Part shown: one piece after another, positions 25,939 to 35,206 of the stretch
Layout: each line of letters begins with the position of its first letter
Numbering within the stretch: position 1 is the first letter of the stretch
DNA from: Paraburkholderia edwinii
GTDB taxonomy: Bacteria; Pseudomonadota; Gammaproteobacteria; Burkholderiales; Burkholderiaceae
DNA length: 64,000 bases
Direction of reading: 5' to 3'
Assembly (NCBI RefSeq): GCF_019428685.1
Contig: NZ_CP080095.1
Span: 4,836,001 to 4,900,000, forward strand
Translations under genes and position numbers: made by a program
The notes under the pieces: model-generated
The model's database searches: none
Seen by the model: the letters and a program-made list of their open reading frames with translations, nothing else
Told to the model about the DNA's origin: nothing

Positions 25939-26592
25939 TTAATACAGTTTGAACGACTGGAAGAACTGGTCTAATTGCTCGGGCGGCAGTTCTTTTTTGG
26001 CGACGACGGCGGCCTGATACACGTGCCGCCCCTTGGCGACGAGGCGCGCGTGCATGATACGCGTCTCCTTTTTAGGACCGGCGGCGCCGCTGAACGTCAC
26101 TTCGAACCCCGGCACGTCGCCGCCTGCCGCGAGCGGAATCGGTGTCGCGCGCGCGTCGGGCGCCACACCCAGATTGCGTGCGAGGCCCGCGCGCAGGAAA
26201 TCGAGCGTCGCACGCTGCGTATTCGGGTCGTCATTCGGGAGTTGCACGGTGCCGACAGCAAACACCGCATCGCCGGCTTCGGCGGTCTGCATGTCCATCT
26301 TCATCGGCGTGCCATCGATGTCGATCTGCCGTTCGTCGAGGCTTGGCTTGGCGGGCAGATCGACGGTGTATCCGTTGTCGTTATTCATGATCGTCCGCCA
26401 GTCGTAGGTCGGCGAACAGGCAGCGAGCGCCGCGGCGCTCATGGTGACGTACAACGCCCGGCTCCATGGCAAGTTCGCCAGCCTGCTACGCGACACACGG
26501 CGACGGGCGACCGATACTGCGGGCTCGATATCAGCGGGAGTACGGCGAAGCAAACGGGCAGGCGAAAGCGATTGGAAATTGACGCGAAACAT
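25939..26592 (-). CDS. Predicted lipoprotein of unknown function
   Basis: A secreted lipoprotein with lipobox SAAALAAC followed by SPTYDWRTIMNNDNGYTVDLPAKP. The mature domain (about 155 residues) contains paired beta-strand-like stretches and ends QFFQSFKLY, a pattern common in transport-associated small lipoproteins of Burkholderiales. The start is uncertain: ATG 26592 gives a long basic N-terminal extension, and GTG 26496 gives a textbook 27-residue signal peptide, but neither has a clear ribosome site. It is divergent from the TlpA-like gene. Confidence 0.7.
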   Translation of the reverse strand: MFRVNFQSLSPARLLRRTPADIEPAVSVARRRVSRSRLANLPWSRALYVTMSAAALAACSPTYDWRTIMNNDNGYTVDLPAKPSLDERQIDIDGTPMKMDMQTAEAGDAVFAVGTVQLPNDDPNTQRATLDFLRAGLARNLGVAPDARATPIPLAAGGDVPGFEVTFSGAAGPKKETRIMHARLVAKGRHVYQAAVVAKKELPPEQLDQFFQSFKLY

Positions 26593-26674
26593 GAATGACA
26601 GGTCAGTCGAAATTGCGCTGAAAACACCATTATCCGCCTGCACGGTCGGTCCTGCCGCCTATACTGAATAAGGC

Positions 26675-26680
26675 TACAAT
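26675..26680 (+). promoter_or_regulatory. Candidate -10 element before the TlpA-like gene
   Basis: TACAAT preceded by GGC lies about 65 nt upstream of the ATG at 26745. The same GGCTACAAT string stands ahead of birA and metH in this window. A -35 element is not obvious. Confidence 0.45.
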
Positions 26681-26744
26681 GACACCCGCGCGGCGCACTG
26701 CCCGCTCCGTTTGCGCACCCGGTGCGCCCCAGAGATCGAGACTC

Positions 26745-27269
26745 ATGAGCCAAGACACTGTTTCCCGGCGCGCCAGCCCGTTTCGCTACATTGCGATGGC
26801 GGTCGTCGCCGGCGCGATCGCGGTTGCCGGTTATTTCGCCTTCGGCAACCAGCAGCATGTTCCTGATGCGACCTTCACGCTGCTCTCCGGCCAGAAAGTC
26901 ACGACCGCCGATCTGAAGGGCAAGGTCTATCTGGTGAACTTCTGGGCGACGAACTGCGATACCTGCATGAAGGAAATGCCGCAGATGGTCGACACGTACA
27001 ACCGCTTCAAAGGCAAAGGTCTCGAGTTCGTTGCGGTCGCAATGAAATATGACGCACCGATGTACGTCGCCAACTACACGGAAACGCGCCGCCTGCCGTT
27101 CAAGGTTGCGATGGATGACGGTTCCGCGGCGCAGCAGTTCGGCAATGTCCAGCTCACGCCGACCACGTTCGTCATCGGCCGTGACGGCAAGATTCTCAAG
27201 CGCTATGTCGGCGAGCCGAGCTTCCAGGAGCTCGATGCATTGCTCGACAAGGAACTGGGTTCGGCATAA
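26745..27269 (+). CDS. TlpA/ResA-like membrane-anchored thioredoxin
   Basis: A 174-residue protein with an N-terminal membrane anchor (about residues 14-34) and a periplasmic thioredoxin fold. The active site is FWATNCDTCMKEMP (C-x-x-C), and the cis-Pro region is LTPTTFVIGRDGKI. TlpA-type proteins keep periplasmic cysteines reduced, often for cytochrome c or oxidase maturation. The ATG at 26745 is chosen because the anchor follows it directly; an upstream in-frame ATG would add an unlikely basic leader. A strong terminator follows. Confidence 0.92.
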   Translation: MSQDTVSRRASPFRYIAMAVVAGAIAVAGYFAFGNQQHVPDATFTLLSGQKVTTADLKGKVYLVNFWATNCDTCMKEMPQMVDTYNRFKGKGLEFVAVAMKYDAPMYVANYTETRRLPFKVAMDDGSAAQQFGNVQLTPTTFVIGRDGKILKRYVGEPSFQELDALLDKELGSA

Positions 27270-27303
27270 GCAGCGATTAGCAGCGTTTAACCGCTAGCCT
27301 ATG

Positions 27304-27331
27304 AAGCCCGCGCGATTGCGCGGGCTTTTTT
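27304..27331 (+). terminator. Rho-independent terminator after the TlpA-like gene
   Basis: Hairpin AGCCCGCGCGattgCGCGGGCT followed by TTTTTT, 35 nt after the stop of the thioredoxin gene on the plus strand. Confidence 0.9.
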
Positions 27332-27593
27332 GTTGTCCGTCTCATCCGCGCTGTCTACGCGACGCACTTTCCCCTCCATCCATTCGATTCCCTAAGCATT
27401 CTCACGCGTAACGCATGACGCGCCGATGTGCAATTCCTGTATCGCATGTCGCCGGCGACCCGATGCTTAAATCATTCAGCGCACGTCAGTGCGTGTTACT
27501 CGAGCGCATCGCAGACGCGACGCCAGATTGTTGTGCGTGCATCGATTCGCCGCTCCACGACGCGAGTCGCCATATCTAGACGACGGGAATTCA

Positions 27594-29120
27594 ATGAGAA
27601 CCGACAGCTATCGCAATACATATGCGCGCGAAGGCGCGCCAGCTCAAATACCACCACCGGCCGCTCCTGTGCAGCAACCGCAGGTGTTCAACTACACGGC
27701 CCCACCACGCACGGCCCCGGATACTGAGTTCCGCCAGGCTTCGCCGGACACTCAGGTGCCGTACCGCATCGCCGGCGAGCAGGGCAATGGAAACAATAGA
27801 AACGACGTCGACGGTGTGCCGTTGCGCAATGCGCCGTCACCTCAAGCACCGGGCGCGGAAACGCAACCAGCAGGCGCAGTCCAGGACGCAAACGGCAATT
27901 TCGTCTTCGATCGCTGGGACGAGGCCGGCACGCACGTCGTGGATAAATTCAACAAGCAGACCCTTATGCGTTCGCACGAAGAGACCGATACAGACGGTAC
28001 CAGCAGCCTTCTGGTATTCAACGAACGCACCGGCCAGCGCTCAAGCGACGTGTATACGTCGGATGGCTCGCACAGACACAGCGAGTGGAACCAGCGTACC
28101 GGCAAACATAAGGACGAGAGCTGGAGCCCGCAGGGTCAGTACCAGTGTCAGGAGTGGAACGAGGCGACCGCGCGCGAGCAGGCCTTGCTGCGTCAGTATA
28201 AGAGCGATGTCGAACAAACTCTGCCAAACAATCGGCGGAATCTGGACGCCCCCACTTCTGCGGCACCCGGTGACGTTTCGCAGCGGCCGGTTTCCGATTA
28301 CCGCAATACAGGCACGGGCGCGCCGGGCGCAGATAGGAATGAAGCGAGCCCGCGCCCCACGAATACCGATTGGCGCCCCGTCGGTGACGGCAGGTACGGT
28401 CGCGGCACAGGAGGCCAAGGAGGCCGCGGACACGTAGGCCCCGGTGGTGGTGGCCGCGGGCAAGTAGGTCCCGGTGGTGGTGGCGGCGGAGGTGGCCGCG
28501 GGCAAGTAGGTCCCGGTGGTGGCGGTGGCGGTGGCGGAGGTGGCGGCGGATCAGCAGGTCCAACGGGTGGCGCGGGCAACGCAACCGTCCCCAATCCCGA
28601 GATGATCAACACCGGCGCGTCGCAATTCTCGCAGGAGCAGCTGAATCGCTTGAACGCCGCTCCTCAGAAGCTGATGCAGTTCCTTGACGTCGCGCTTGCG
28701 CGTCTCGACAAATACGGAGCGAACGATCCGGAACTGCAGCAATGGTTCGGCAAGAACGCGAGCGTCGACGAAATCAGGCAGACGCTAACCAGAATGCGTG
28801 AGACGCTTGCTTCGGGTAACTACAAATTCTCGCTCGACCCGAATACCCGGGACAATTGGGAGATGGCGCACGTCTTCCCTAACGACAAATCGCACACGAT
28901 CCACGTGAGGCCGCACATGCTGGACCCGGTCTTCGGCAAAAATACGCCTGAGGTCACACTGTTCCATGAGCTCAGTCATTTCGACGACATCGGCAAAACA
29001 CGCGATCTGGTTTACGGGGACTACAACGCGGCGACGCTCGCGCAAAGGGATAGCAACGCGGCAATGCACAACGCGGAAAACTACGGCATGTTTATCCGCC
29101 AGGTGGCGCAGTTAGCTTAA
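27594..29120 (+). CDS. Asp-zincin (M35-like) metalloendopeptidase with Gly-rich linker
   Basis: A 508-residue protein without a signal peptide. A Pro/Gln-rich N terminus (1-90) is followed by a repeat-like region with FDRWDEAGTHVVDKFN and SDGSHRHSEWNQRTGKH (about 95-190, resembling the toxin-associated MORN/YD-type repeats). A Gly minisatellite linker lies at about 268-322, and a C-terminal protease domain at about 340-508. The zinc motif HELSH is at 458-462, with TRDLVYG at 469-475 supplying the Asp ligand (the TxDxxYG motif of M35). NAENYGMFIRQ closes the domain. Known M35 enzymes cut at Lys. The long linker, lack of a signal and polymorphic-toxin-like repeats suggest a secreted effector, but no secretion genes are adjacent. 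ATG 27594 is the best start. Confidence 0.82.
   Translation: MRTDSYRNTYAREGAPAQIPPPAAPVQQPQVFNYTAPPRTAPDTEFRQASPDTQVPYRIAGEQGNGNNRNDVDGVPLRNAPSPQAPGAETQPAGAVQDANGNFVFDRWDEAGTHVVDKFNKQTLMRSHEETDTDGTSSLLVFNERTGQRSSDVYTSDGSHRHSEWNQRTGKHKDESWSPQGQYQCQEWNEATAREQALLRQYKSDVEQTLPNNRRNLDAPTSAAPGDVSQRPVSDYRNTGTGAPGADRNEASPRPTNTDWRPVGDGRYGRGTGGQGGRGHVGPGGGGRGQVGPGGGGGGGGRGQVGPGGGGGGGGGGGGSAGPTGGAGNATVPNPEMINTGASQFSQEQLNRLNAAPQKLMQFLDVALARLDKYGANDPELQQWFGKNASVDEIRQTLTRMRETLASGNYKFSLDPNTRDNWEMAHVFPNDKSHTIHVRPHMLDPVFGKNTPEVTLFHELSHFDDIGKTRDLVYGDYNAATLAQRDSNAAMHNAENYGMFIRQVAQLA
28424..28553 (+). repeat. Glycine-coding minisatellite inside the M35 gene
   Basis: The units CCGCGGGCAAGTAGGTCCCG start at 28454 and 28496, with a diverged copy at 28424. 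Each is followed by a variable run of GGT/GGC codons, giving RGQVGPGGGG-type repeats. The unit spacings are 30 and 42 bp, all multiples of three, so copy-number change would keep the frame and alter linker length. Confidence 0.85.
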
Positions 29121-29241
29121 GTCGAAGTCGTAACCGGGTTCGCCTTGGATGCAGTTCCGCCCGATGCCGCGCGAAGCCCGGTGGCCCCGCCCTTGCCTCG
29201 CATCGGATCGATACGCGTGACGGCGCCGGCAAGCCGACCCG

Positions 29242-30591
29242 TTACCGCTCGCCCTCACCGCGCGCAACAAGCCCATACCGCTTGATCTTTTCATAGAGCG
29301 TCGCCTTGCCGAGCTGCAGCCGGTCGGCCGCCAACGCAACCGCGCCGCCCGCCTGCTCGAGCGCCTCGGCAATCACCGCACGCTCAAACTGTTCGACGCG
29401 CTCCTTCAACGGCTGCGTGTCGCCATCATCGGCCGACGTCGCGACCGTATCGTCGACGATACCGAGCACGAAGCGATCGGCCGCATTGCGCAGCTCGCGC
29501 ACATTGCCGGGCCACTCGCGCTGCATCAGGCCCGTGCGCTGACGGTCGGTGAGCATAGGCGCGGGACGCTGGTAGCGCACCGCCGCATCGAGCAGGAAAT
29601 GTTCGAAGAGCGGCACGATATCTTCACGGCGCTCGGACAACGGCGGCAGCGCAATCGTCACGACGTTGAGCCGATACAGCAAGTCACGCCGGAACGTGCC
29701 GGCCGCGACGTGCTCCGTCATATCGCCTTTCGCCGCGGCAACAATGCGGCAGTCCACCTGAATCGGCTGGTTCGAGCCGAGCCGCTCGAGCACGCCATCC
29801 TGCAGCACACGCAGCAGCTTCACCTGCAGCGCGAGCGGCATGCTTTCGATTTCGTCGAGAAAAAGCGTGCCGCCCGACGCATGCTCGAGCTTGCCGATGC
29901 GTCGTTTGGCCGCGCCCGTGAAAGCGCCAGGCTCGTAGCCGAACATTTCAGACTCGAACATCTGCTCGGGCAGAGCGCCGCAATTGACCGCGATAAACGG
30001 CTTGTCGCGGCGCGGTGACAGTTCGTGCAGACTGCGCGCAATGAGCTCCTTGCCCGCGCCCGTGTCGCCGTTGATCAGCACCGCCGCATCGGTCGGCGCA
30101 ACGTTCGCGATAAGCCGGCGCACCTGCTCGATCGCAGAGCTGCGTCCGATGATGCGCGGCGCGACCGAACTTTGTTCGGCCAGCTCGCGGCGCAATGCGA
30201 GGTTCTCGAGCACCAGCGTGCGGCGCTCGAGCGCGCGCCGCACCGTCTCGACGAGCCGCTCCGACGCGAACGGCTTTTCAATGAAGTCGTAGGCGCCGTC
30301 GCGCATCGCCTGCACGGCCATTGAAATATCGCCGTGTCCGGTGACGAGAATCACCGGCACATCGGGCGTGCGCTCGCGGCACTGCGCGAGCAGGTCGAGT
30401 CCGCTCGCACCGGGTAGCCGGATATCGCTCACCACGACGCCCGCGAAATCGGCGCTGACCAGCTTCAACGCGGATTCAGCCGCGGCGTGTCCCATCACTT
30501 CGAAGCCCGCGAGCTGCAAGCTCTGCACGCTTGCGCGCCGCACGAGCTCGTCGTCTTCGACATACAGCACCTGGATACTCTTGGTCACCAT
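29242..30591 (-). CDS. dctD: DctD-type sigma-54-dependent response regulator
   Basis: About 449 residues. The receiver domain (about 5-120) has the phospho-acceptor in [13 protein letters not shown]. The AAA+ domain (about 140-370) has Walker A GDTGAGKE, the sigma-54 contact loop [10 protein letters not shown] and Walker [11 protein letters not shown]. The C-terminal Fis-type HTH (about 400-440) includes [20 protein letters not shown]. It is the partner of the DctB kinase encoded 19 nt upstream, and activates dctA. ATG 30591 is preferred because the receiver begins right after it. Confidence 0.93.
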   Translation of the reverse strand: MVTKSIQVLYVEDDELVRRASVQSLQLAGFEVMGHAAAESALKLVSADFAGVVVSDIRLPGASGLDLLAQCRERTPDVPVILVTGHGDISMAVQAMRDGAYDFIEKPFASERLVETVRRALERRTLVLENLALRRELAEQSSVAPRIIGRSSAIEQVRRLIANVAPTDAAVLINGDTGAGKELIARSLHELSPRRDKPFIAVNCGALPEQMFESEMFGYEPGAFTGAAKRRIGKLEHASGGTLFLDEIESMPLALQVKLLRVLQDGVLERLGSNQPIQVDCRIVAAAKGDMTEHVAAGTFRRDLLYRLNVVTIALPPLSERREDIVPLFEHFLLDAAVRYQRPAPMLTDRQRTGLMQREWPGNVRELRNAADRFVLGIVDDTVATSADDGDTQPLKERVEQFERAVIAEALEQAGGAVALAADRLQLGKATLYEKIKRYGLVARGEGER

Positions 30592-30610
30592 GATCGTTGC
30601 CGGATGAATG

Positions 30611-32710
30611 TCAGGTTCCCGCGGCAAGCGGGTCGCTCACCTGCGCCCGGGCGCGGCGCAGCGTCAGCGTGAAAGCCGCGCCGCCGTCCGGCGCGTTGCG
30701 CGCGGCCAGCGAGCCGCCGCAATCGCGCGCGATCGACGACGAGATCGCAAGGCCGAGCCCCAACCCCTGCCCCATCTCCTTCGTCGTGAAGAACGGTTCG
30801 AACAGGTGCGGCAGCACGTCGGCCGGAATGCCCGGTCCGTTGTCGCGGACCGTGATCGTCAACGTCGCCGCATCGGGCGCTTCCATCTCGATCGCAATAT
30901 GCGGTTCAAGCAGGCCCGCGACCGCATCGAGCGCATTGCCGAGCAGATTGATCAGCACTTGCTCGAGCCGCAGATCGTCGCAATTCACCATGAGCTGCGG
31001 ATGCCCGGCATCGATGTCGAACCGCTCGCGCGTCGGATTCGCCGCGGTTGCGTCGAGTAGCGACACATCGACCGTCACGCCTTGCAAGCGCTTCTGCAAC
31101 AGCCCCAGCACATTGCGCAATGCGCGTGCGACCGGCGAGCGCGCGTTGCGCGGCCGCGCACGACCGACAAACAGCTTCAACTGATTCGTGATCTTGCCCA
31201 TGCGCTCGGTCAGCGCGGCGATCGCCTCGAGATTTTCATGCGCCGCCGCCTGGTCGCCGCGTTCGAGCAGCACGCGTGTGTTGTCCGAAAAGCTGCGCAG
31301 CGCGGCAAGCGGCTGGTTCAGCTCATGGGTGATGCCCGCCGCCATCTGGCCCAGCGCCGCGAGCTTGCTTGCCTGGATCAGTTCGTCGTGTGCGGCGCGC
31401 AGTTCCTGTTCGGCACGCGCGCGTTCGCGCACTTCGTTTTTCAGCTGTTCATTCGCCTGCGAGAGGTCCGCGGTGCGCTCCGCCACGCGCTCGTTGAGTT
31501 CGGCATATGCTTTTTGCAGCAGCGTGCGGCTCCTCATCACTTCGCGCACGCGCGCACGGCGCATGCGCCAGTAGAACAGCAACAGACACAGCGATACATA
31601 GCCGAAGCCCGTTACGACCGTCGCATAGCGTGCGTCCGCGTTCACGGGATCGACCGGCGACAGCGTGATCAGATGCCAGTCCGGTTCGCCGAGCGCGCGG
31701 CTCGACGCGAGATAGCGCGGCGCATAGCGGCCGCCGCCGATCCGCACGATCCGTGCGCCGCCGGCGAGCGTGCGCTCGATTGTCATCGGTAGCGGCGTGA
31801 TCGGTTGCTGCGCGTACTGGCGCGTCTGGCGGATCGAGTCCATCACTTCGTTCGAAAGCGGCCGCACCGTGTGGTACTTCCACGCAGCCACCGACGACAG
31901 AAAGATCACGCCATGGTCGTCGGTCACGATCAGCGGTTCCGATGCATCCGCACCCTGAAACCACTCGAGATTGAGCTTGACGACCGCAACGCCGACGATC
32001 TTGCCGTCGCGCATCACCGGTTGCGAGATAAAGTATCCCGGATCGTGCGACGTTGTGCCGATCGCAAAGAAACGCCCGACGCGTCCGTTAATCGCCTCGA
32101 TGAAATACGGCCGGAACAGATATTCGACGCCGACGAAACTGTCCGCGTCGAGCCAGTTGCTGGCCGCGACGCATATGCCGTCGGCTTTGATGATGTAGGT
32201 GACGTTCGCCCGTGCCTGGCGGTTCAGGTCCTCGAGGTAATGGTTGGCGCGCGCGACGTTGACTTCAGTGGGCGCAACCACGACGTCTTGCACAACAGGG
32301 TGTTCGGCAAGCAGATAGGGAAGCGATTCGTAGCGCTCGAGCGTGCTTCTGAGCGCGCTTGTCGTACGGTCGGCGCGAGCGGCCGCATTCAGACGCAGCG
32401 CTTCGATGCCGCGCTGCCAGCTCACCGACCACGTGAGCCCGCATGCCGCCGCGAGCCCAGCGACGAGCGCGAAGAAAACGAGCAGACGGCGCGTCACGGT
32501 AACCACGTCAGGACGATGGGAGTCGCCTATTGTGGCACATTGCGCAGCGCCGTCTGCGTCTAGCGAGGCTTGATCCGCCTTTTGCGCGGCGGCACTTATG
32601 TCGCGCGCCGCGCCTTTCTTATTGTTGAAGAGCCGCGCGCGATACGTCTGTTGCGTCGCTTGCGCGGCTGCGGGCGGCGCCGCTGTGCCTCGCGGCGCCG
32701 TGGTCCCCAT
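30611..32710 (-). CDS. dctB: DctB-type C4-dicarboxylate sensor histidine kinase
   Basis: A 699-residue membrane kinase. A first membrane segment at about 73-92 is followed by a large periplasmic double-PDC/Cache sensor (about 95-340; ASNWLDADSFVGVEYLFRPYF, DPGYFISQPV). A second membrane segment lies at about 365-385, then a coiled coil (LNERVAERTADLSQAN). The His box is LGQMAAGITHELNQPLAALR, with N and G boxes LINLLGNALDA and FEPFFTTKEMGQGLGLGL. It senses succinate, fumarate or malate and phosphorylates DctD. The approximately 70-residue N-terminal cytoplasmic extension is longer than usual, so the true start may lie downstream. The start is 18 nt after dctA. Confidence 0.93.
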   Translation of the reverse strand: MGTTAPRGTAAPPAAAQATQQTYRARLFNNKKGAARDISAAAQKADQASLDADGAAQCATIGDSHRPDVVTVTRRLLVFFALVAGLAAACGLTWSVSWQRGIEALRLNAAARADRTTSALRSTLERYESLPYLLAEHPVVQDVVVAPTEVNVARANHYLEDLNRQARANVTYIIKADGICVAASNWLDADSFVGVEYLFRPYFIEAINGRVGRFFAIGTTSHDPGYFISQPVMRDGKIVGVAVVKLNLEWFQGADASEPLIVTDDHGVIFLSSVAAWKYHTVRPLSNEVMDSIRQTRQYAQQPITPLPMTIERTLAGGARIVRIGGGRYAPRYLASSRALGEPDWHLITLSPVDPVNADARYATVVTGFGYVSLCLLLFYWRMRRARVREVMRSRTLLQKAYAELNERVAERTADLSQANEQLKNEVRERARAEQELRAAHDELIQASKLAALGQMAAGITHELNQPLAALRSFSDNTRVLLERGDQAAAHENLEAIAALTERMGKITNQLKLFVGRARPRNARSPVARALRNVLGLLQKRLQGVTVDVSLLDATAANPTRERFDIDAGHPQLMVNCDDLRLEQVLINLLGNALDAVAGLLEPHIAIEMEAPDAATLTITVRDNGPGIPADVLPHLFEPFFTTKEMGQGLGLGLAISSSIARDCGGSLAARNAPDGGAAFTLTLRRARAQVSDPLAAGT

Positions 32711-32728
32711 GGCTAAAACCCTGGTCGC

Positions 32729-34009
32729 TTAAACTTCGGCCGCTTCGCTGACCGACACGTCGCGCTGCATCACCGCGCGCAGCTTCGAGCGGTCAAGTTC
32801 GCGTTCCCATGCCGATACGACAACCGTCGCCACGCCGTTACCGACAATGTTCGTCAGCGCGCGGCATTCGCTCATGAAGCGGTCGATGCCGAGAATCAGC
32901 ACCATGCCCGACAGCGGAATCGTCGGCACGACGGCGAGCGTCGCGGCGAGCGTGATGAAGCCTGCGCCCGTCACGCCGCTCGCGCCCTTCGACGTCAGCA
33001 TCGTCACGGCGAGCAGCGTCAGCTGCTGCGTGAGCGTCAGATCGGTGTTGGTCGCCTGCGCGATAAAGAGCACCGCCATCGTCATGTAGATATTGGTGCC
33101 GTCGAGGTTAAACGAGTAACCGGTCGGCACGACGAGGCCCACGACCGAACGCGAGCAGCCGAGCTTCTCGAGCTTCAGCATCAGCTGCGGCAGCGCCGCT
33201 TCCGACGAGCTCGTGCCGAGCACGATCAGCATCTCTTCCTTGATGTACGCGACAAAGCGGAAGATGTTGAAGCCAACCACGCGCGCGATGATGCCGAGCA
33301 CGACAATCACGAACACGATCGACGTCAGATAGAACGTGCCGATCAGCTTCAGCAGCGGCAGCAGCGAGCCGATGCCGTACTTGCCGATGGTGAACGCCAT
33401 CGCGCCGAACGCGCCGATCGGCGCGAGCTTCGTGATGATCTTCACGACGCCGAACAGCACGCCCGAGATGCCTTCGATGAAATCGGTGACGACCTTGCCG
33501 CGCTCGCCGATCGTGGCAAGCACGCTGCCGAACAGCAGCGCGACGAGCAGGATCTGCAGGATTTCACCTTGCGCGAACGCGGACGAGATCGTGTCCGGAA
33601 TGATGTGCATCAGGAACTCGACCGTCGACTGGCCGTGCGCTTTCGCCGCATACGACGCAACCGCCTTGCCGTCGAGCGTGGCCGGATCGATGTTGAAGCC
33701 GACGCCGGGCTTGAGCACATGCGTCGCGATCAGGCCGAGCACGAGTGCGAAGGTCGAGACGATCTCGAAGTACAGCAGCGCCTTGCCGCCGACGCGTCCT
33801 ACCTTCTTCATGTCCTGCATGCCAGCGATGCCGGTCACAACCGTGCAGAAGATGATCGGGCCGATCACCATCTTGATCAGCTTGATGAACGCGTCGCCAA
33901 GCGGCTTCATGTCTACGGCGAATGCCGGCGAGAAATGCCCGAGGACGATGCCGATAATGATTGCGGCAATCACCTGGACATAAAGGATTTTGTAGAAGGG
34001 TTTCTTCAC
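32729..34009 (-). CDS. dctA: DctA C4-dicarboxylate:proton/sodium symporter
   Basis: A 426-residue transporter of the DAACS family, the usual length. Recognised segments include [20 protein letters not shown] (first helix), [12 protein letters not shown] (the serine-rich re-entrant loop), [16 protein letters not shown] (substrate and ion site) and [19 protein letters not shown]. It imports succinate, fumarate and malate under aerobic conditions. It is the first gene of a dctA-dctB-dctD operon, unlike rhizobia where dctA and dctBD are divergent. A sigma-54 promoter and two palindromes lie upstream. Confidence 0.96.
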   Translation of the reverse strand: MKKPFYKILYVQVIAAIIIGIVLGHFSPAFAVDMKPLGDAFIKLIKMVIGPIIFCTVVTGIAGMQDMKKVGRVGGKALLYFEIVSTFALVLGLIATHVLKPGVGFNIDPATLDGKAVASYAAKAHGQSTVEFLMHIIPDTISSAFAQGEILQILLVALLFGSVLATIGERGKVVTDFIEGISGVLFGVVKIITKLAPIGAFGAMAFTIGKYGIGSLLPLLKLIGTFYLTSIVFVIVVLGIIARVVGFNIFRFVAYIKEEMLIVLGTSSSEAALPQLMLKLEKLGCSRSVVGLVVPTGYSFNLDGTNIYMTMAVLFIAQATNTDLTLTQQLTLLAVTMLTSKGASGVTGAGFITLAATLAVVPTIPLSGMVLILGIDRFMSECRALTNIVGNGVATVVVSAWERELDRSKLRAVMQRDVSVSEAAEV

Positions 34010-34202
34010 GATGGTTCCTGCGATGGAGTAAGCGACAGGCTCGTCATGCGGCGCATCATGCGAACGGAGTTCGTACGCTTGTGCGCGAGCTACGAGCCGC
34101 TACAAGACGACGATTTCAGAAGGTCCAGGACAGGAATTCAGGCATCGTTGTCTCCTTTGCTTTATTTATGAGCAGCACCCCGTAGCGTGCCGCGCCAGAC
34201 AT

Positions 34203-34221
34203 ATTGCAAGGTCGATGCCAA
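34203..34221 (-). promoter_or_regulatory. Sigma-54 (-24/-12) promoter of dctA
   Basis: The minus strand reads TTGGCATCGACCTTGCAA. GG and GC are separated by exactly ten bases, as required for sigma-54 promoters (consensus TGGCAC-N5-TTGC). Predicted transcription starts about 185 nt before the dctA ATG. The downstream dctD product is a sigma-54 activator, which supports the call. Confidence 0.85.
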
Positions 34222-34290
34222 TGCGAGCCGCATGGCGGCGCGTTGATTTCTAAAGCTATTTTTCGCCTGTGCGGGCGCACATATCCCGCT

Positions 34291-34325
34291 TTCCGGAAAT
34301 CCGGAATCGGAATGTCGGGGATTCC
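34291..34325 (-). promoter_or_regulatory. Putative DctD upstream activating sites
   Basis: Two adjacent dyads, TTCCGGAAATCCGGAA (34291-34306, a perfect palindrome around AAAT) and GGAAT-N7-ATTCC (34309-34325), stand 70-120 bp upstream of the sigma-54 promoter. That is the usual distance for enhancer sites bound by an NtrC-family activator. Two sites suit cooperative DctD binding. Confidence 0.7.
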
Positions 34326-34372
34326 AGAATGTGGGCGTAAGGTGAAACCCCAGGCGCGCGCAGCGCGCCGGC

Positions 34373-35146
34373 TCAGCGCAGTGCGGCTTCGCTAATCAGA
34401 TCGAGGCGGTCGGTGCAGATCATGTCGACGCCCCATTGGGAGAGTTCGCGCGCACGAACAACGTCGTTCACGGTGTACGCGAGTACGCGCAGGCCGGCCG
34501 CGCGAACTTCAGCGACGAGCCGTTCAGTCAGATGCTTGTGATCCGCGTGCAGCGATACGCATTCGAGTTCGCACACGATGCGCTGCCAGTCGTGCGGCAC
34601 CGCGTCGAACAGCATGCCGCGCGGTAGCGAGGGGGCCGCCTTGCGTGCCGCCGCCAACGCGTCGTACGAGAACGACGACAGCAGAGGCGTTTGCGAACGC
34701 CATAGCGAAAGCGCCGCGGTGGCGACGAGTTCGCCCGTCAGCGCGTCGCGGCCGCTACAGGGCTTGATTTCGATATTCGCGGCGAGCGTATCGCGTTCAC
34801 AGCGCGCAGCGGCATCCGCAAGCGTGGGCAGGCGTGCGCCCGCGAAGCGGTGATCGAACCATGAACCTGCGTCGAGCGCGCTCAATTGCGCCCACGTGTG
34901 CTGCGCCGCTGCGCCGCAACCGCTTGTGGTTCGATCGAGGGTGTCGTCATGCAGCAGAAACGGTTGATTGTCGGCGGACAGCTTTGCGTCGAACTCGACC
35001 ATCCGGTAACCGTGCTGGACACACACGTCGAAGCCCGCGAGCGTGTTTTCCGGTGCGAGCTTACCCCCGCACCGGTGCGCCACGAGCCGCGGGTATCGCC
35101 AACGGGCCGTTTCATCTTCGTCTTCGACGTCGATTCCGTTTGCCAT
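34373..35146 (-). CDS. ugpQ: Glycerophosphodiester phosphodiesterase
   Basis: About 257 residues with the GDPD TIM-barrel motifs: LVAHRCGGKLAPENTL (catalytic HR near residue 18), VEFDAKLSADNQPFLLHDD (catalytic Glu, Asp and His) and IEIKPC. AYTVNDVVRARELSQWGVDMICTD closes the barrel. It hydrolyses glycerophosphodiesters to glycerol-3-phosphate and an alcohol. No signal peptide is present, so it is the cytoplasmic UgpQ type. The ATG at 35146 is chosen over an upstream one because the catalytic domain starts soon after. The gene follows the two-gene HTH module with a 60-nt gap. Confidence 0.92.
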   Translation of the reverse strand: MANGIDVEDEDETARWRYPRLVAHRCGGKLAPENTLAGFDVCVQHGYRMVEFDAKLSADNQPFLLHDDTLDRTTSGCGAAAQHTWAQLSALDAGSWFDHRFAGARLPTLADAAARCERDTLAANIEIKPCSGRDALTGELVATAALSLWRSQTPLLSSFSYDALAAARKAAPSLPRGMLFDAVPHDWQRIVCELECVSLHADHKHLTERLVAEVRAAGLRVLAYTVNDVVRARELSQWGVDMICTDRLDLISEAALR

Positions 35147-35206
35147 CATCCGTCCGCTTTGGGTTGGTGCATCCGTTGATGTGGTGATGATCGCCGCATG
35201 TACCAA

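Noticed and set aside
28424..28553. CRISPR-like array
   Set aside because: The repeats are glycine-codon minisatellite units within a protein, with no unique spacers of uniform length and no cas genes.
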